Below, piece after piece: positions 44,624-54,304 of a DNA stretch of 64,000 nt. Location of the stretch: NCBI GenBank assembly GCA_937899895.1, contig CALBQR010000002.1, positions 7,961-71,960 of the forward strand. Direction: 5' to 3'. The position numbers and the translations under genes are program-made. Numbering within the stretch: position 1 is the first letter of the stretch; each line of letters starts with the position of its first letter. The notes under the pieces are model-generated. The model was not told the origin of the DNA. It saw nothing but the letters and a program-made list of their open reading frames with translations, and did no database searches. Origin of the DNA: an uncultured Alistipes sp. (GTDB lineage: Bacteria; Bacteroidota; Bacteroidia; Bacteroidales; Rikenellaceae).

Positions 44624-45526
44624 TTATTTTCCGAAAATTGTCGAGTACGAAAGCTCTGCCGCCTCGGCATTGGGCAGGCACTCCAAATGATAAACGGGTA
44701 CAGTCGAGATTAACTGCGATAGGGTCTCACACACCGCATCCTGCAACTGCTCATCGTAAGCAAATGAGGGCGGACACGAGGGCAACAAGGCTCCAAGAGC
44801 CTCCAACGCAGATAGACGGCGCATACGATTGTGCGGAGCTTGCGACAATCGCACAATGGCAGCAATGGGGTAGTGCAGGTTGCGGTAGCAGGGTGTTTTG
44901 CCACTCCAAGGCGAGCCATAAGCCACTGCTGTCGAGTGTATTATAGGACTGTCGTCGTTAAGCAGATGCGCCCCTTCGATATTCTCGCGCCATAGGCGGG
45001 TGTGAGTACTTTTGCCCGTTCCCGATTCTCCCAAGAATAGCACAGCGCGATCATTGCAGACAATTGTCGAAGTGTGGATAGGAATGGCTCCATTGACCAC
45101 AGAAATCAGGCCGAATGCAACCCACAAACCAAATCGATAGAGCGACGCGTTGGGTCGTATGCCGTTGAGCGCAGCATTGCAATCAATGTTTTTTGATCCG
45201 AATTGGTGGCGAAAAACAATCGGTGTGAGATCACTCTCGCGGGGGAACATTCCAAACCAATAGGCCTCGTTGTCGCGGGCAAATACACACTTGCAGATAT
45301 ACTCCTCGAAATCGAATTGGTCAATCAGTCGACGATCGACAACCTCACCATCCTGCCACCAATTGGTTGGCAGTTCTACCTCGGCATCAATAGTTAAGTG
45401 CGACTCCTCTTTCAGTTCGGTGGCGAAAGGCTTAAACCCACGCAAGCCTGCCTCAATCGGCGATGCAGTTTCACCGATAATACGCAGACCGATGCCGCCT
45501 ATCAGAAAGTCGTGAAAGCTTCTCAT
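44624..45526 (-). CDS. HPr-kinase/PEPCK-like kinase domain protein
   Basis: A 300-residue protein. The first ~140 residues have no clear family. The C-terminal half has a P-loop FLGESGTGKSTHTRLW (166-173), the LLNDDSPII strand with the Asp pair (191-192), and AYGSPWSGK (about 202-210). This set is typical of HprK/PEPCK-like proteins found beside PqqD, S26 peptidases and ABC exporters in peptide-modification clusters, not of true HPr kinase. In lasso peptide paeninodin such a kinase phosphorylates the peptide. The start at 45526 is 4 bases after the exporter stop. The substrate here is unknown. Confidence 0.82.
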   Translation of the reverse strand: MRSFHDFLIGGIGLRIIGETASPIEAGLRGFKPFATELKEESHLTIDAEVELPTNWWQDGEVVDRRLIDQFDFEEYICKCVFARDNEAYWFGMFPRESDLTPIVFRHQFGSKNIDCNAALNGIRPNASLYRFGLWVAFGLISVVNGAIPIHTSTIVCNDRAVLFLGESGTGKSTHTRLWRENIEGAHLLNDDSPIIHSTAVAYGSPWSGKTPCYRNLHYPIAAIVRLSQAPHNRMRRLSALEALGALLPSCPPSFAYDEQLQDAVCETLSQLISTVPVYHLECLPNAEAAELSYSTIFGK

Positions 45527-45530
45527 TTGG

Positions 45531-47228
45531 TTAAATTTCAATAATTCGATCGCAATATTCGAGCGAACTTGAACGATGGGCAATGACCACTATTGTCAGC
45601 GCGCTCTGTTCGCGTGAAAGTTGTTCGATAGCATTGTTGATCTCTTGCTCGGTGCGGTTGTCGAGCGACGAGGTGGCCTCATCAAAGAAGAGGATATCGG
45701 CCTGCTTATATAGGGCACGAGCGATACCGATACGCTGTCGCTGACCGCCCGAAAGGCGACTGCCGCACTCTCCAATCGGAGTGTCGGCACCTTGCGGCAA
45801 CTGATTGATCAACTCCTCCAATCGCGCGCGGCGGATAGCATCGTTTAGACGCTTGCGGTCGATCTTGTCGGGCTCGACACCGAGTGCGATATTTCCCGCC
45901 AAAGTGCTATCTTCAATATAAACGTGTTGCGAAACATAACCGATACTTGTCTGCCAACTTCGACGAATCTTGTTGTTCAGTGGCTGACCGTCGATTAAAA
46001 TTTCACCCTCGGTAGGTGTTAAGAATCCTAACAACAGATTGAAAAGGGTGGTCTTGCCTGCGCCCGAAGTGCCTTGAATACCAATCTTTTCGCCCTTGCG
46101 AATCGTGAGATTCAGATCGCGCAGGGTCCATTGATCCTCGTCGGCATCATCAAAACGGAAACTCATATTGCGAACCTCAATGGCCGAATTGAAATTAAGT
46201 CGCTCGATCGGTGCATCGGTCAAAATATTGTCTGCATCGTTCAATCCTTCGCGGACAATATCAACGCTGTAATAGTTGTATCGGATCTGCCACCATTGAG
46301 CCATAATGCTACGCACCGAAGGTAGAATACGAATTGCGGCGACGGCGAAAATGCCGAACAGAATCGAAGTATCGGGGCGTGAGGTTGCGGTGCCGAAGAG
46401 TATCAGCACAACCATAGCCAATGCTACACTCATCTCGGTAATTATCGAGGGAATAGCTCCGATGATATCGGTGCGGTTCTTAATCCGAGCAATGGTGTTA
46501 AGACTCTGCTCAAAGCGGTGCTGCATCGTCGCAAAGGCATTATTGACCTCTATGTCGGTGTAGCCTCGGAAGGTTTCGATTACCGCGCGGGCCTGCTGGC
46601 GACGAGCATCGTTCTCGATCTGGCCATAATGGCGCAACTTGCCACGCAATATAACTACATATACCCACGACAGCGGAATAAATGCAGCCACTGCGAGCAG
46701 AGCCATTTGCCAATTATACCACATCAGCGCACCGAGCAACAGACCGAGCAACAACAGTTCGCTTACGATCGAGATCATTGGCGAAATTACGCCCATCACA
46801 ATATTGTGGCAGATGAAATTTACGTTGCGCGACAGCAGAGCAGTGTTTTGACGTTTCAAGAATGCCAATCCTCGGTCGTGGTAGTTGCGGAAGACCTTGA
46901 TCGAGAAGTATTTATACAGTTGAATCGTGTATTGTCGCTGAAAGCGTTGCAGTAACAGATTGGCTCCCTGCTTTATCGCTACAAATGCAATTACAGCCAC
47001 ACACGTTGCCACGATAAATTGTTGATCCGAACGGAATCCTCCCCAATTGTAAAGAGTTGAGAGCAACGAGTTTGAATGAATACGTTGCGAGTCTAAAACC
47101 ATAATGAGAACGGGTAGCAACACCGCCAATCCGGCGAAATTGAGTATTGCGCGCACCAACGCAGATATGATCACGCCTACGGTTGCGGCGCGAAATTTCT
47201 GCGGTATGATCTCCCAAAGTGATTTCAT
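45531..47228 (-). CDS. ABC exporter, membrane and ATPase domains fused
   Basis: A 565-residue type I (type IV fold) half-exporter that should work as a dimer. Six membrane helices fill about residues 15-310; the ATPase follows with GTSGAGKTT (Walker A), YVSQHVYI (Q-loop), LSGGQRQRIGI (signature), ILFFDEATSSLD (Walker B) and IAHR. Relatives include PglK-like glycolipid flippases and peptide exporters; no C39 peptidase domain is present, so the S26 protein could supply processing. The first ATG is 47228, just downstream of a -7 box at 47235-47242. First gene of a three-gene operon. Confidence 0.88.
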   Translation of the reverse strand: MKSLWEIIPQKFRAATVGVIISALVRAILNFAGLAVLLPVLIMVLDSQRIHSNSLLSTLYNWGGFRSDQQFIVATCVAVIAFVAIKQGANLLLQRFQRQYTIQLYKYFSIKVFRNYHDRGLAFLKRQNTALLSRNVNFICHNIVMGVISPMISIVSELLLLGLLLGALMWYNWQMALLAVAAFIPLSWVYVVILRGKLRHYGQIENDARRQQARAVIETFRGYTDIEVNNAFATMQHRFEQSLNTIARIKNRTDIIGAIPSIITEMSVALAMVVLILFGTATSRPDTSILFGIFAVAAIRILPSVRSIMAQWWQIRYNYYSVDIVREGLNDADNILTDAPIERLNFNSAIEVRNMSFRFDDADEDQWTLRDLNLTIRKGEKIGIQGTSGAGKTTLFNLLLGFLTPTEGEILIDGQPLNNKIRRSWQTSIGYVSQHVYIEDSTLAGNIALGVEPDKIDRKRLNDAIRRARLEELINQLPQGADTPIGECGSRLSGGQRQRIGIARALYKQADILFFDEATSSLDNRTEQEINNAIEQLSREQSALTIVVIAHRSSSLEYCDRIIEI

Positions 47229-47234
47229 AATTGA

Positions 47235-47242
47235 CAAAGTTA
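47235..47242 (-). promoter_or_regulatory. Putative -7 box of the ABC exporter operon
   Basis: TAACTTTG on the minus strand, only 6 bases before the ATG at 47228, so the transcript would be leaderless or nearly so. No good TTG lies 19-21 bases upstream. Confidence 0.45.
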
Positions 47243-47292
47243 CGAATAAATTCGTAATATTGTATCATTTACAGGCATATTCCTATTTCGTC

Positions 47293-50200
47293 CTACGCCG
47301 TAATGCTCTCAACCTTGTTCAGAGCGATATACCAAATATGTCCCTCGACATTGCGGTATCCCATTTCACGCAGTAACTTGCAGTAGCGGGCAATCTGTCG
47401 CGTATGGGCAGTGGTTTGCTCCATTCCGAACTTATAATCGACAACGACCGTGCGTTCGTCGCTGATCATTACGCGGTCGGGGCGATACATCGCACCATCG
47501 GGAACGATGATGTTACTCTCATTACGCACCTCCTGCCATTCGCCATTGAACCACTCGGCAATTGTCGGATTCTGCATCGCCTTCTCGATCAATTCGTGCA
47601 GGTGGTCGCTCTCCTCATCCGAGAGCAATGCGTTGCGACGCATATTCTCGATTGCGTTGTAGATATCCTCAATCGAGGTCGCCTGCTCGAACGATTTGTG
47701 CATTGCAACGCCAAAATTGCGAGGCGATAGGCGCACCTCATCTCCATCCTCAAAATATCGTTGCGAAGGTAGGCGCAGACGCAACTGCGATGAGGTATCG
47801 CGTGTGGGGTAGTCGGTCAGAATCAAGCGTTCGGTGAGATCTTTCTTGCGGTCGAAACCATAAGGATCGGGAGGCATAAACTCTCCAAACTCAATGCGTT
47901 GGCAGTTATCGCTCTCCTCGACACGACCTTTGATATCTCTGGTCGATTCCGCTGCGGTATGAGGCAGTTCGGCCTCGTCGCCTTTAATCGAGATGGCCGA
48001 ATTAACCAACGAACCGACCGAAGTCGAATCGCACGATGCGGGATACATTATATAGAGTTGCTCTTTGGCACGAGTTAGGGCCACATAGAGCAGGTTGATG
48101 TTGTCGATATGATTATTTACACGCTCGTTGTAGAAGTCTGCCGAAAAGTCCGAATCAGCCATATCGTTTTTATATCGCAGCGGGATCGGTCCAAGGCCTT
48201 CAAAATCCGAGTCGTTGCTATCTGCCCAAACAATTCTGACGTTGGCACCGGCTCGCGGCTCCATTGACCAATTACAATAGGGGATAATGACGACCTTGCG
48301 TTCAAGACCTTTCGCCTTGTGAATTGTCGAAACTTCGATAGCTTGGCTATTCTCCTGCGACGAGAGGTCCGTTTCGTAGCCACGCTCGTCCCACCAGCGC
48401 AAAAACAGCGGAATGTCGGCTACACGATTGGTGCAGAATGTTGCGACCAACTCGTGTAATGCCTGAATATATGCTACCGCTTCAGCTCGCTTATCGAGGT
48501 TATAGCGCATTACAATCTGCTCAAAAGCCACTTCGGGTGATGTTGCCCGCATTTGAGAGAAGAACTCCGTCTCCTCGTCTGAAAGTTCTGCGTCGAAAGT
48601 GCGCTCCACACCTCGTTCGGCAAGATATTTATTCATCGTCAAGCGGCTGAGATCATCTTTCGGATTGATTGCCAGACGCATACAGGCGATTATAAAACCC
48701 GTTACGGGATCGTAGCTGATCGTCAGCGCATCTTGCGTAATCACATCGAAACGGAAACGTGCCGCTTCGCTACCCGTATAATCCAACAACTCGGTCGATA
48801 TCAGTTTGCCGTCTTTGTTATTGCGCGTGAGGATCATAATATCGCTCGGATGATAACCGGCCGAAAGAACGCGCTCGATACACTCAATAATTGGCGGAGT
48901 ACTATTCTTCTCGTCGTTACGATCGAGGCCATAACGCGTAATCGAGATAAATCCCTCGTGCTTGCATTGGCGAAGAGGTGTTTGACTATGCCCGCGATAG
49001 GCATCTGTCATCAATGACGATAGACGGTTGGCCTCCTCGCGCGATATCTTATCCTCCGTTACTGCTTGGTCGAGCATAGTCCGAATGGCGAAACTGTCGT
49101 TCTCAACGGCACGCCCAATCATCGCATTATTGAACTGAACGATCAGTGGCAGACTTCGGCGATTCTCAACGAGAGATTTGCTGACGATATTTTCTTCTCC
49201 AAGTCCCTCGGCAACACCTTGCGACAAAATTTGCCAATCACCGCCACGCCAACGATAGATCGACTGCTTTACGTCGCCTACGATTAATACGGAGGTGTGC
49301 TCCGATTGCGCCAGCGAATTTCGCAATAGTGGCAGAAAGTTGTTCCACTCTTTGTGCGAGGTATCCTGGAATTCGTCAATCATAAAGTGCTCGTAGCGAT
49401 TGCCGACCTTCTCGTAGATAAACGGAGCATCGTTCTTCTCGATAAACTCCGAGAGGATACTCTTTGTCTGCGAAAGCAGTACCGTGCTCTCTTTCTCGCA
49501 ATCATCGGCTATTTTCGAGTAGAGATCTTTCAGTAGGGCATAACCGCGGAATGTTTCGCGGAATAGTCTGGTAGCGTTATATCGGCGAAGATTTTTGTCG
49601 TATATCTGGCATAATTCCGCAAGCAGAGGTCGCAACTCGCCCATTACGGCCAATATGTCGGCTTTGCGAGGTGATTTTGCTGCATACCACTCGTCGTCTG
49701 CTGCCACAGCCTTACGGGCTCGTGCGGAAGGCTCTACAAAACCATTAGCCGCAACTTTGTCAAAGTATTGAGCGAAAGAAGCAGAGGCACTCTTAAAATC
49801 CGATGCGGTCAAGCCGCGCGAGGCCATAATTGCCTGCGCTTTGCGAGCCACGCCAATCATCTTCTGCTCGATTGCGTAGTTGCGCTCTGTCGCCTGTTTC
49901 ATCTTCGATTCGATCTCCTCTTTGCTTACGGTCGGTCCGACCTCATCGGCAATCTCATTGAAGAGCTCTTTGCCGAGTTTGCGAATGTTGTCGCGGATGT
50001 CCCATTTGGCATTCTCCTCGATGCGCTCGCGAGCGTATCCGATCAGCCACTTTTTCAGAGCCTCGTCAGTCGCAATGCTCTCGATCAATTGATCGATGCT
50101 GCGATCGAGCACCGTATCGGTTTCGATCTCGATATTGTAGTTAAGATCGAGATTCAACTCTTTGAGAAAGGCACGGATAATTCGCTGAAAGAATTTGTCG

Positions 50201-50523
50201 ATAGTCAGCACCGTAAAACGGCTGTAATCGTGCAAGATGAGCGAGCGTGCTTCGGCCGCGCGATCACGAATGTCGCGAGCATCGAACTGCGGAAAATCAC
50301 GCAACAGATCTTTTAGATATGAGGTCTGTTCGCCACGGGCCAAATCGTTGATTTCGCCCAAGATACGACTCTTCATCTCTTCCGTTGCTTTATTTGTAAA
50401 GGTAACGGCCAGAATGTGGCGATAGAACCACGGGCGTTCGATCACGTCTGACACATATTTATATGCCAGCTGATAGGTTTTGCCTGCGCCTGCGCTTGCG
50501 GTTAATATTCGTGCTTTGCCCAT
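47293..50523 (-). CDS. AddA/RecB-like UvrD-family helicase-nuclease
   Basis: A 1,076-residue superfamily 1 helicase with a C-terminal nuclease. Motifs in order: LTASAGAGKTYQLAYKY (I), AVTFTNKATEEMKSR (Ia), MIDEFQDTS (II), IVGDVKQSIYRWRGGDW (III), STIHKAKGLERKVVI (V), YVALTRAKEQLYI (VI). The PD-(D/E)XK nuclease is seen in RPDRV...VVVDYKFG...RQIARY. With the AddB-like protein at 51333 it should resect double-strand breaks. The start at 50523 (MGKARILTA) matches the family; residues from 50583 do not. Confidence 0.92.
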   Translation of the reverse strand: MGKARILTASAGAGKTYQLAYKYVSDVIERPWFYRHILAVTFTNKATEEMKSRILGEINDLARGEQTSYLKDLLRDFPQFDARDIRDRAAEARSLILHDYSRFTVLTIDKFFQRIIRAFLKELNLDLNYNIEIETDTVLDRSIDQLIESIATDEALKKWLIGYARERIEENAKWDIRDNIRKLGKELFNEIADEVGPTVSKEEIESKMKQATERNYAIEQKMIGVARKAQAIMASRGLTASDFKSASASFAQYFDKVAANGFVEPSARARKAVAADDEWYAAKSPRKADILAVMGELRPLLAELCQIYDKNLRRYNATRLFRETFRGYALLKDLYSKIADDCEKESTVLLSQTKSILSEFIEKNDAPFIYEKVGNRYEHFMIDEFQDTSHKEWNNFLPLLRNSLAQSEHTSVLIVGDVKQSIYRWRGGDWQILSQGVAEGLGEENIVSKSLVENRRSLPLIVQFNNAMIGRAVENDSFAIRTMLDQAVTEDKISREEANRLSSLMTDAYRGHSQTPLRQCKHEGFISITRYGLDRNDEKNSTPPIIECIERVLSAGYHPSDIMILTRNNKDGKLISTELLDYTGSEAARFRFDVITQDALTISYDPVTGFIIACMRLAINPKDDLSRLTMNKYLAERGVERTFDAELSDEETEFFSQMRATSPEVAFEQIVMRYNLDKRAEAVAYIQALHELVATFCTNRVADIPLFLRWWDERGYETDLSSQENSQAIEVSTIHKAKGLERKVVIIPYCNWSMEPRAGANVRIVWADSNDSDFEGLGPIPLRYKNDMADSDFSADFYNERVNNHIDNINLLYVALTRAKEQLYIMYPASCDSTSVGSLVNSAISIKGDEAELPHTAAESTRDIKGRVEESDNCQRIEFGEFMPPDPYGFDRKKDLTERLILTDYPTRDTSSQLRLRLPSQRYFEDGDEVRLSPRNFGVAMHKSFEQATSIEDIYNAIENMRRNALLSDEESDHLHELIEKAMQNPTIAEWFNGEWQEVRNESNIIVPDGAMYRPDRVMISDERTVVVDYKFGMEQTTAHTRQIARYCKLLREMGYRNVEGHIWYIALNKVESITA

Positions 50524-50630
50524 TTGTCGTGAAAAATCGATCGAAGATAACAAATTTCTTTCTGAACTACGAATTATTCGCAAAAAAGTTTGTAACTTGC
50601 CTATGTTTTAGAATGTAAAACTTTATGACT

Positions 50631-51323
50631 ATGAAAAAGATTATACTTCTTGCGGCACTTTTGCTTACGACGTTTGCCGCTGATGCACAGAAGAATGAAG
50701 CTCGACGCGAGTGGCTCGGAACATTCTCTTCGCTTTCGCTCGAAGGCGATATGAAGGTAACGCTTGTCCCCATTGAGGAGGGCGCACAGCCTATGCTTAT
50801 CATCAAGTCGGAGGATTTGGAGTCGAGCAAACTCAAATATACGATCAACAATAAGGGTGAATTGACCGTGCGTGAGTCGAACAATCGCAACAGAACAAAG
50901 CGCACCGAGATAGAGATACATTACCTCTCGCTCGGTTCGATTAAGGTAGCAGGCAGTGATGTCGAAGTTGTTGGTCTGATTGATCAGCCAATCTTCGATG
51001 TTGAGGTCTCGAATGGTGGTTTCCTGAAAGCCGAGATCGATGTTCAAGATGTAGCTGTCAAGGCCAATGGCCAATCGACGATTGATTTGAAAGGCTGCTC
51101 GCGATATCTCTCTGTCGATGTAGCCGTTGCGAAACTCGATCTGCGCCATTTGGAGGTTATGTCAGCCGAGGTTTCGGTAACACAGCGTGGTGAGGTGTCG
51201 GTTTATGCTACCGAGCGTTTGTCGGCAGATGCAGGTTTCGGCGGTGTGGTATTCTACCGTGGCAATCCGTCGATTCTGCGCACTAATACCAAGATGGGCA
51301 GTTCGGTAAATAGCATCGAATAA
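50631..51323 (+). CDS. Head-GIN (DUF2807) exported protein
   Basis: A 230-residue protein with a signal peptide (cleavage near ADAQK) and a right-handed beta-helix-like head-GIN domain made of short alternating strands (LEGDMKVTLVPI, IKVAGSDVEVVG, VAVKANGQSTIDLKG). The function of the family is unsettled. It lies between the divergent addA- and addB-like genes, and its stop is 9 bases before addB, so it may share a transcript with addB by chance of position. A second ATG at 50625 is also possible. Confidence 0.83.
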   Translation: MKKIILLAALLLTTFAADAQKNEARREWLGTFSSLSLEGDMKVTLVPIEEGAQPMLIIKSEDLESSKLKYTINNKGELTVRESNNRNRTKRTEIEIHYLSLGSIKVAGSDVEVVGLIDQPIFDVEVSNGGFLKAEIDVQDVAVKANGQSTIDLKGCSRYLSVDVAVAKLDLRHLEVMSAEVSVTQRGEVSVYATERLSADAGFGGVVFYRGNPSILRTNTKMGSSVNSIE

Positions 51324-51332
51324 CGCAGACAG

Positions 51333-54224
51333 ATGTCGCTCTCGAACAAGCCAATGACGACGTTTCTTGAAGAGGTTGCTGCTGATCTTTATCAGCGGTA
51401 TGGGCGCGATGTGTCGCGTTTAAGAATCCTATTTCCCAGCCGCCGAGCGCAACTATTCTTTACCGATGCGTTGAGTCGTCAGACCGATGCTCCGATTTGG
51501 CAACCGCAGTTTGAGTCAATCGATCGTATAATGACCTCGATAACGGGGCTTGAACACGGTGAGCGAGTGCGACTCATTACCGAATTATATATCGTCTATC
51601 GCCAATTTCATCAAGAGGAGAAGTTTGATAAATTCTACTTTTGGGGCGAGATGTTGCTCTCCGACTTCGACTCGATAGATAAATATCTGATTGATGCCGA
51701 CATCCTCTTCTCGAATATCTCCGAGCTGAAACAAATCGAATCGGATTTGAGCTATATAACCGATCGTCAATGGGAGGTTATTAATCGTTTTTGGAGTGTC
51801 CTGAATGATGATAAAAGCCCGTCGGACCATAAAAAACGCTTCCTGAAAATATGGAAGTCGCTCTGCCCGATATATCATCGTTTCAAAGCTCGCCTGCGTG
51901 AATTAGGTATCGCTTATGGCGGAATGATTCAGCGTGAGGCCGTTGAGCGTATTGCCGAGAGTGATTTTGTGCTTGATGATGGGGGCGCGGGATATGTGAT
52001 TGCAGGATTTAACGCCCTTTCAACCTGCGAGAAACGATTGTTCGACTATCTGTCAAAGAATCGGCAGACCGATTTTTATTGGGATTACGATAACTATTAT
52101 CTGAACGATCAGCAGGAGGCAGGTCTTTTCCTGCGCGAAAATCGTTTGCGATATCCCCAACGAGAGCTATTTGCAGCGCAGGTCGATAACTTTACGGCAC
52201 GCGAAAAGAACCTTACGGCGGTGGCTGCGGCCTCGAATGTGTTGCAATGTAAATATGTCAATCACCTTTTGCGCGAGATGATTGAACGTGGTGTGCCGAT
52301 GGATAAACGCACCGCAATTGTTTTGACCGATGAGAACCTCTTGCAACCGCTTCTCTATTCGATGCCCGAAGGCATAGAATTGAATGTTACAATGGGCCTT
52401 CCATTGCGTCAAACGGTGGCCTATTCGCTCGTGGAGCGATTGATTGAATTGCAAAGTCGCCGCCGCGAGAGTAGCAATGGCGTCTGGTATCACAATACCG
52501 ATGTGCTCGGATTGTTGGCACATCCATACCTGAATAATCTTTTTGCTGATGATGCAAAGAGACTTTCGGCCGAAATACTCAAACGACAGCGTGTCTATGT
52601 TCCGCGCGAGGAGTTGGCGGTAATACCTCTGTTGGAGAAACTTTTCGCCCCCGTAGCCGAATGGAGTGCGATGTCGGCCTACTTGCTTGATATTATCGCA
52701 GAGGCGTCGCGTTCAGCAACGATGAGTGATGATGTGCTGCGCCGTGAAGCGCAATATCTGGCCGTTGTTGCCGAGAATATAATGCAGCTACGCAACTCGC
52801 TCAATCAATGTTCGGTCGAGATAACATTGCCAATATACGCCTCGTTGCTGCGTCGTCATCTGCAAACGGTGCGTATTCCGTTTGAGGGCGAACCGTTACA
52901 GGGGGTGCAGATTATGGGTATCCTCGAAACTCGTAATCTCGATTTTGATAATGTCATAATCCTCTCGATGAACGATGATAATTTCCCCGGTAGTCGAGCT
53001 ATTTCGTCGTCGTTTATTCCGTATGGATTGCGTGCAGCTTATGGCTTGCCTACGCCCGAACATCACGAGGGTGTATATGCCTACTATTTCTATCGTTTGA
53101 TTCAGCGCGCGCGTAATATATATATGGTATATTGTTCGCAAAGCGATGATAAGAGCAATGGCGAGCCGAGCCGATATATTCGTCAGCTTGACTATGAGTC
53201 GGGAATGGCGATCCGCAAGGTCGATTTCGGCGTAGATATAAATCTCGATACGACCTCTTCATTCTCAATTGCCAAGCAGGGCGATGTGCGCAAGAAACTT
53301 GAACGATTCCTCGGCGAGGAGCCTTCGGCGTTGTCGCCTACGGCTCTTTATCGATATGTTGCCTGCCCGATGCGATTCTACTTTGCATCTGTGGCTCGAA
53401 TTCGTTGCGAGGAGGAGATCTCGGAGGAGATCGATGCTCCGATGTTCGGTACGATACTCCATAATGCGATGCAGATTCTCTATGAGCCTCTGCTGTCTGC
53501 ACAATCGACAGCGGAAGCTATTGCAGCAATTACAACTGATCAGATCGAGCGATCGGTAGATCAAGCGATCAACGAGAATTTGTTGCATCGGGAGGGTGCT
53601 ACGGTCGAAGATTACGGTGGTAACGTCATTCTTATCCGAGATATCATTTGTCGATATATCAGCAGTGGGGTATTGACCTACGATGCGGCGCATCCCGATT
53701 TCAGGGTTGAGAGTTTGGAACACGAGGTTTCGACTCCATTTGAGTTTGAGTCGAACGGACGAAAGTTGCGCGTTCTGTTTAAGGGTACGGCCGACCGTAT
53801 CGACACGCTCGATTCGGGTATTGTTCGCGTTGTCGATTATAAGACAGGCGCACCTCATTTGATGTTTGAGGGCGTTGAAAAACTCTTTGCGGGAACAAGC
53901 AAACAGCGTCAGTCGAATATCATCCAGACGTTGCTCTATTCGATGATGATTACTCGCAGTGAGGGGCGTGCCGTAGTGCCTGCACTCTATTATGTGCGCG
54001 ATTTAGGACGTGAGGATTATTCGCCACAGTTGATTGAGGTAGTAGGGTCGGGCAAAAATAAGTCGCTCCAAACGGTCGATAACTATGCTGCATACGCCGA
54101 AGAGTTCGAGAACCATCTTGCAGCGACGCTTGGCGAAATTTTTGATTTCGACCGCCCATTTACGCAGTGCGACGATCGTGATGTCTGCAAATATTGCGAC
54201 TATATCGATATCTGCCGAAGATAA
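51333..54224 (+). CDS. AddB-like PD-(D/E)XK exonuclease subunit with Fe-S motif
   Basis: A 963-residue partner of the AddA-like helicase. The N-terminus (LRILFPSRRAQLFFTDAL) is the inactive helicase-like part of AddB. The C-terminal nuclease has VVDYKTGAPH as its D-x-K motif. Four cysteines frame it in the AddB iron-sulfur pattern: one in YRYVACPMRFYF and the C-x2-C-x5-C set in VCKYCDYIDICRR at the very end. It degrades one strand during double-strand-break resection. An internal ATG at 51354 is an alternative start. A bidirectional terminator follows. Confidence 0.88.
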   Translation: MSLSNKPMTTFLEEVAADLYQRYGRDVSRLRILFPSRRAQLFFTDALSRQTDAPIWQPQFESIDRIMTSITGLEHGERVRLITELYIVYRQFHQEEKFDKFYFWGEMLLSDFDSIDKYLIDADILFSNISELKQIESDLSYITDRQWEVINRFWSVLNDDKSPSDHKKRFLKIWKSLCPIYHRFKARLRELGIAYGGMIQREAVERIAESDFVLDDGGAGYVIAGFNALSTCEKRLFDYLSKNRQTDFYWDYDNYYLNDQQEAGLFLRENRLRYPQRELFAAQVDNFTAREKNLTAVAAASNVLQCKYVNHLLREMIERGVPMDKRTAIVLTDENLLQPLLYSMPEGIELNVTMGLPLRQTVAYSLVERLIELQSRRRESSNGVWYHNTDVLGLLAHPYLNNLFADDAKRLSAEILKRQRVYVPREELAVIPLLEKLFAPVAEWSAMSAYLLDIIAEASRSATMSDDVLRREAQYLAVVAENIMQLRNSLNQCSVEITLPIYASLLRRHLQTVRIPFEGEPLQGVQIMGILETRNLDFDNVIILSMNDDNFPGSRAISSSFIPYGLRAAYGLPTPEHHEGVYAYYFYRLIQRARNIYMVYCSQSDDKSNGEPSRYIRQLDYESGMAIRKVDFGVDINLDTTSSFSIAKQGDVRKKLERFLGEEPSALSPTALYRYVACPMRFYFASVARIRCEEEISEEIDAPMFGTILHNAMQILYEPLLSAQSTAEAIAAITTDQIERSVDQAINENLLHREGATVEDYGGNVILIRDIICRYISSGVLTYDAAHPDFRVESLEHEVSTPFEFESNGRKLRVLFKGTADRIDTLDSGIVRVVDYKTGAPHLMFEGVEKLFAGTSKQRQSNIIQTLLYSMMITRSEGRAVVPALYYVRDLGREDYSPQLIEVVGSGKNKSLQTVDNYAAYAEEFENHLAATLGEIFDFDRPFTQCDDRDVCKYCDYIDICRR

Positions 54225-54247
54225 TTTTTAAGTTCCATCCATAAATG

Positions 54248-54282
54248 AAAAACCCGTTCTTCACAACGAAGAACGGGTTTTT
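54248..54282. terminator. Bidirectional terminator between addB-like gene and nqrF
   Basis: Perfect 15-bp stem (54248-54262 with 54268-54282) and a 5-base loop, with A and T runs in the outer stem. Confidence 0.9.
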
Positions 54283-54304
54283 TCGGATATTATAACTATC
54301 GGAC

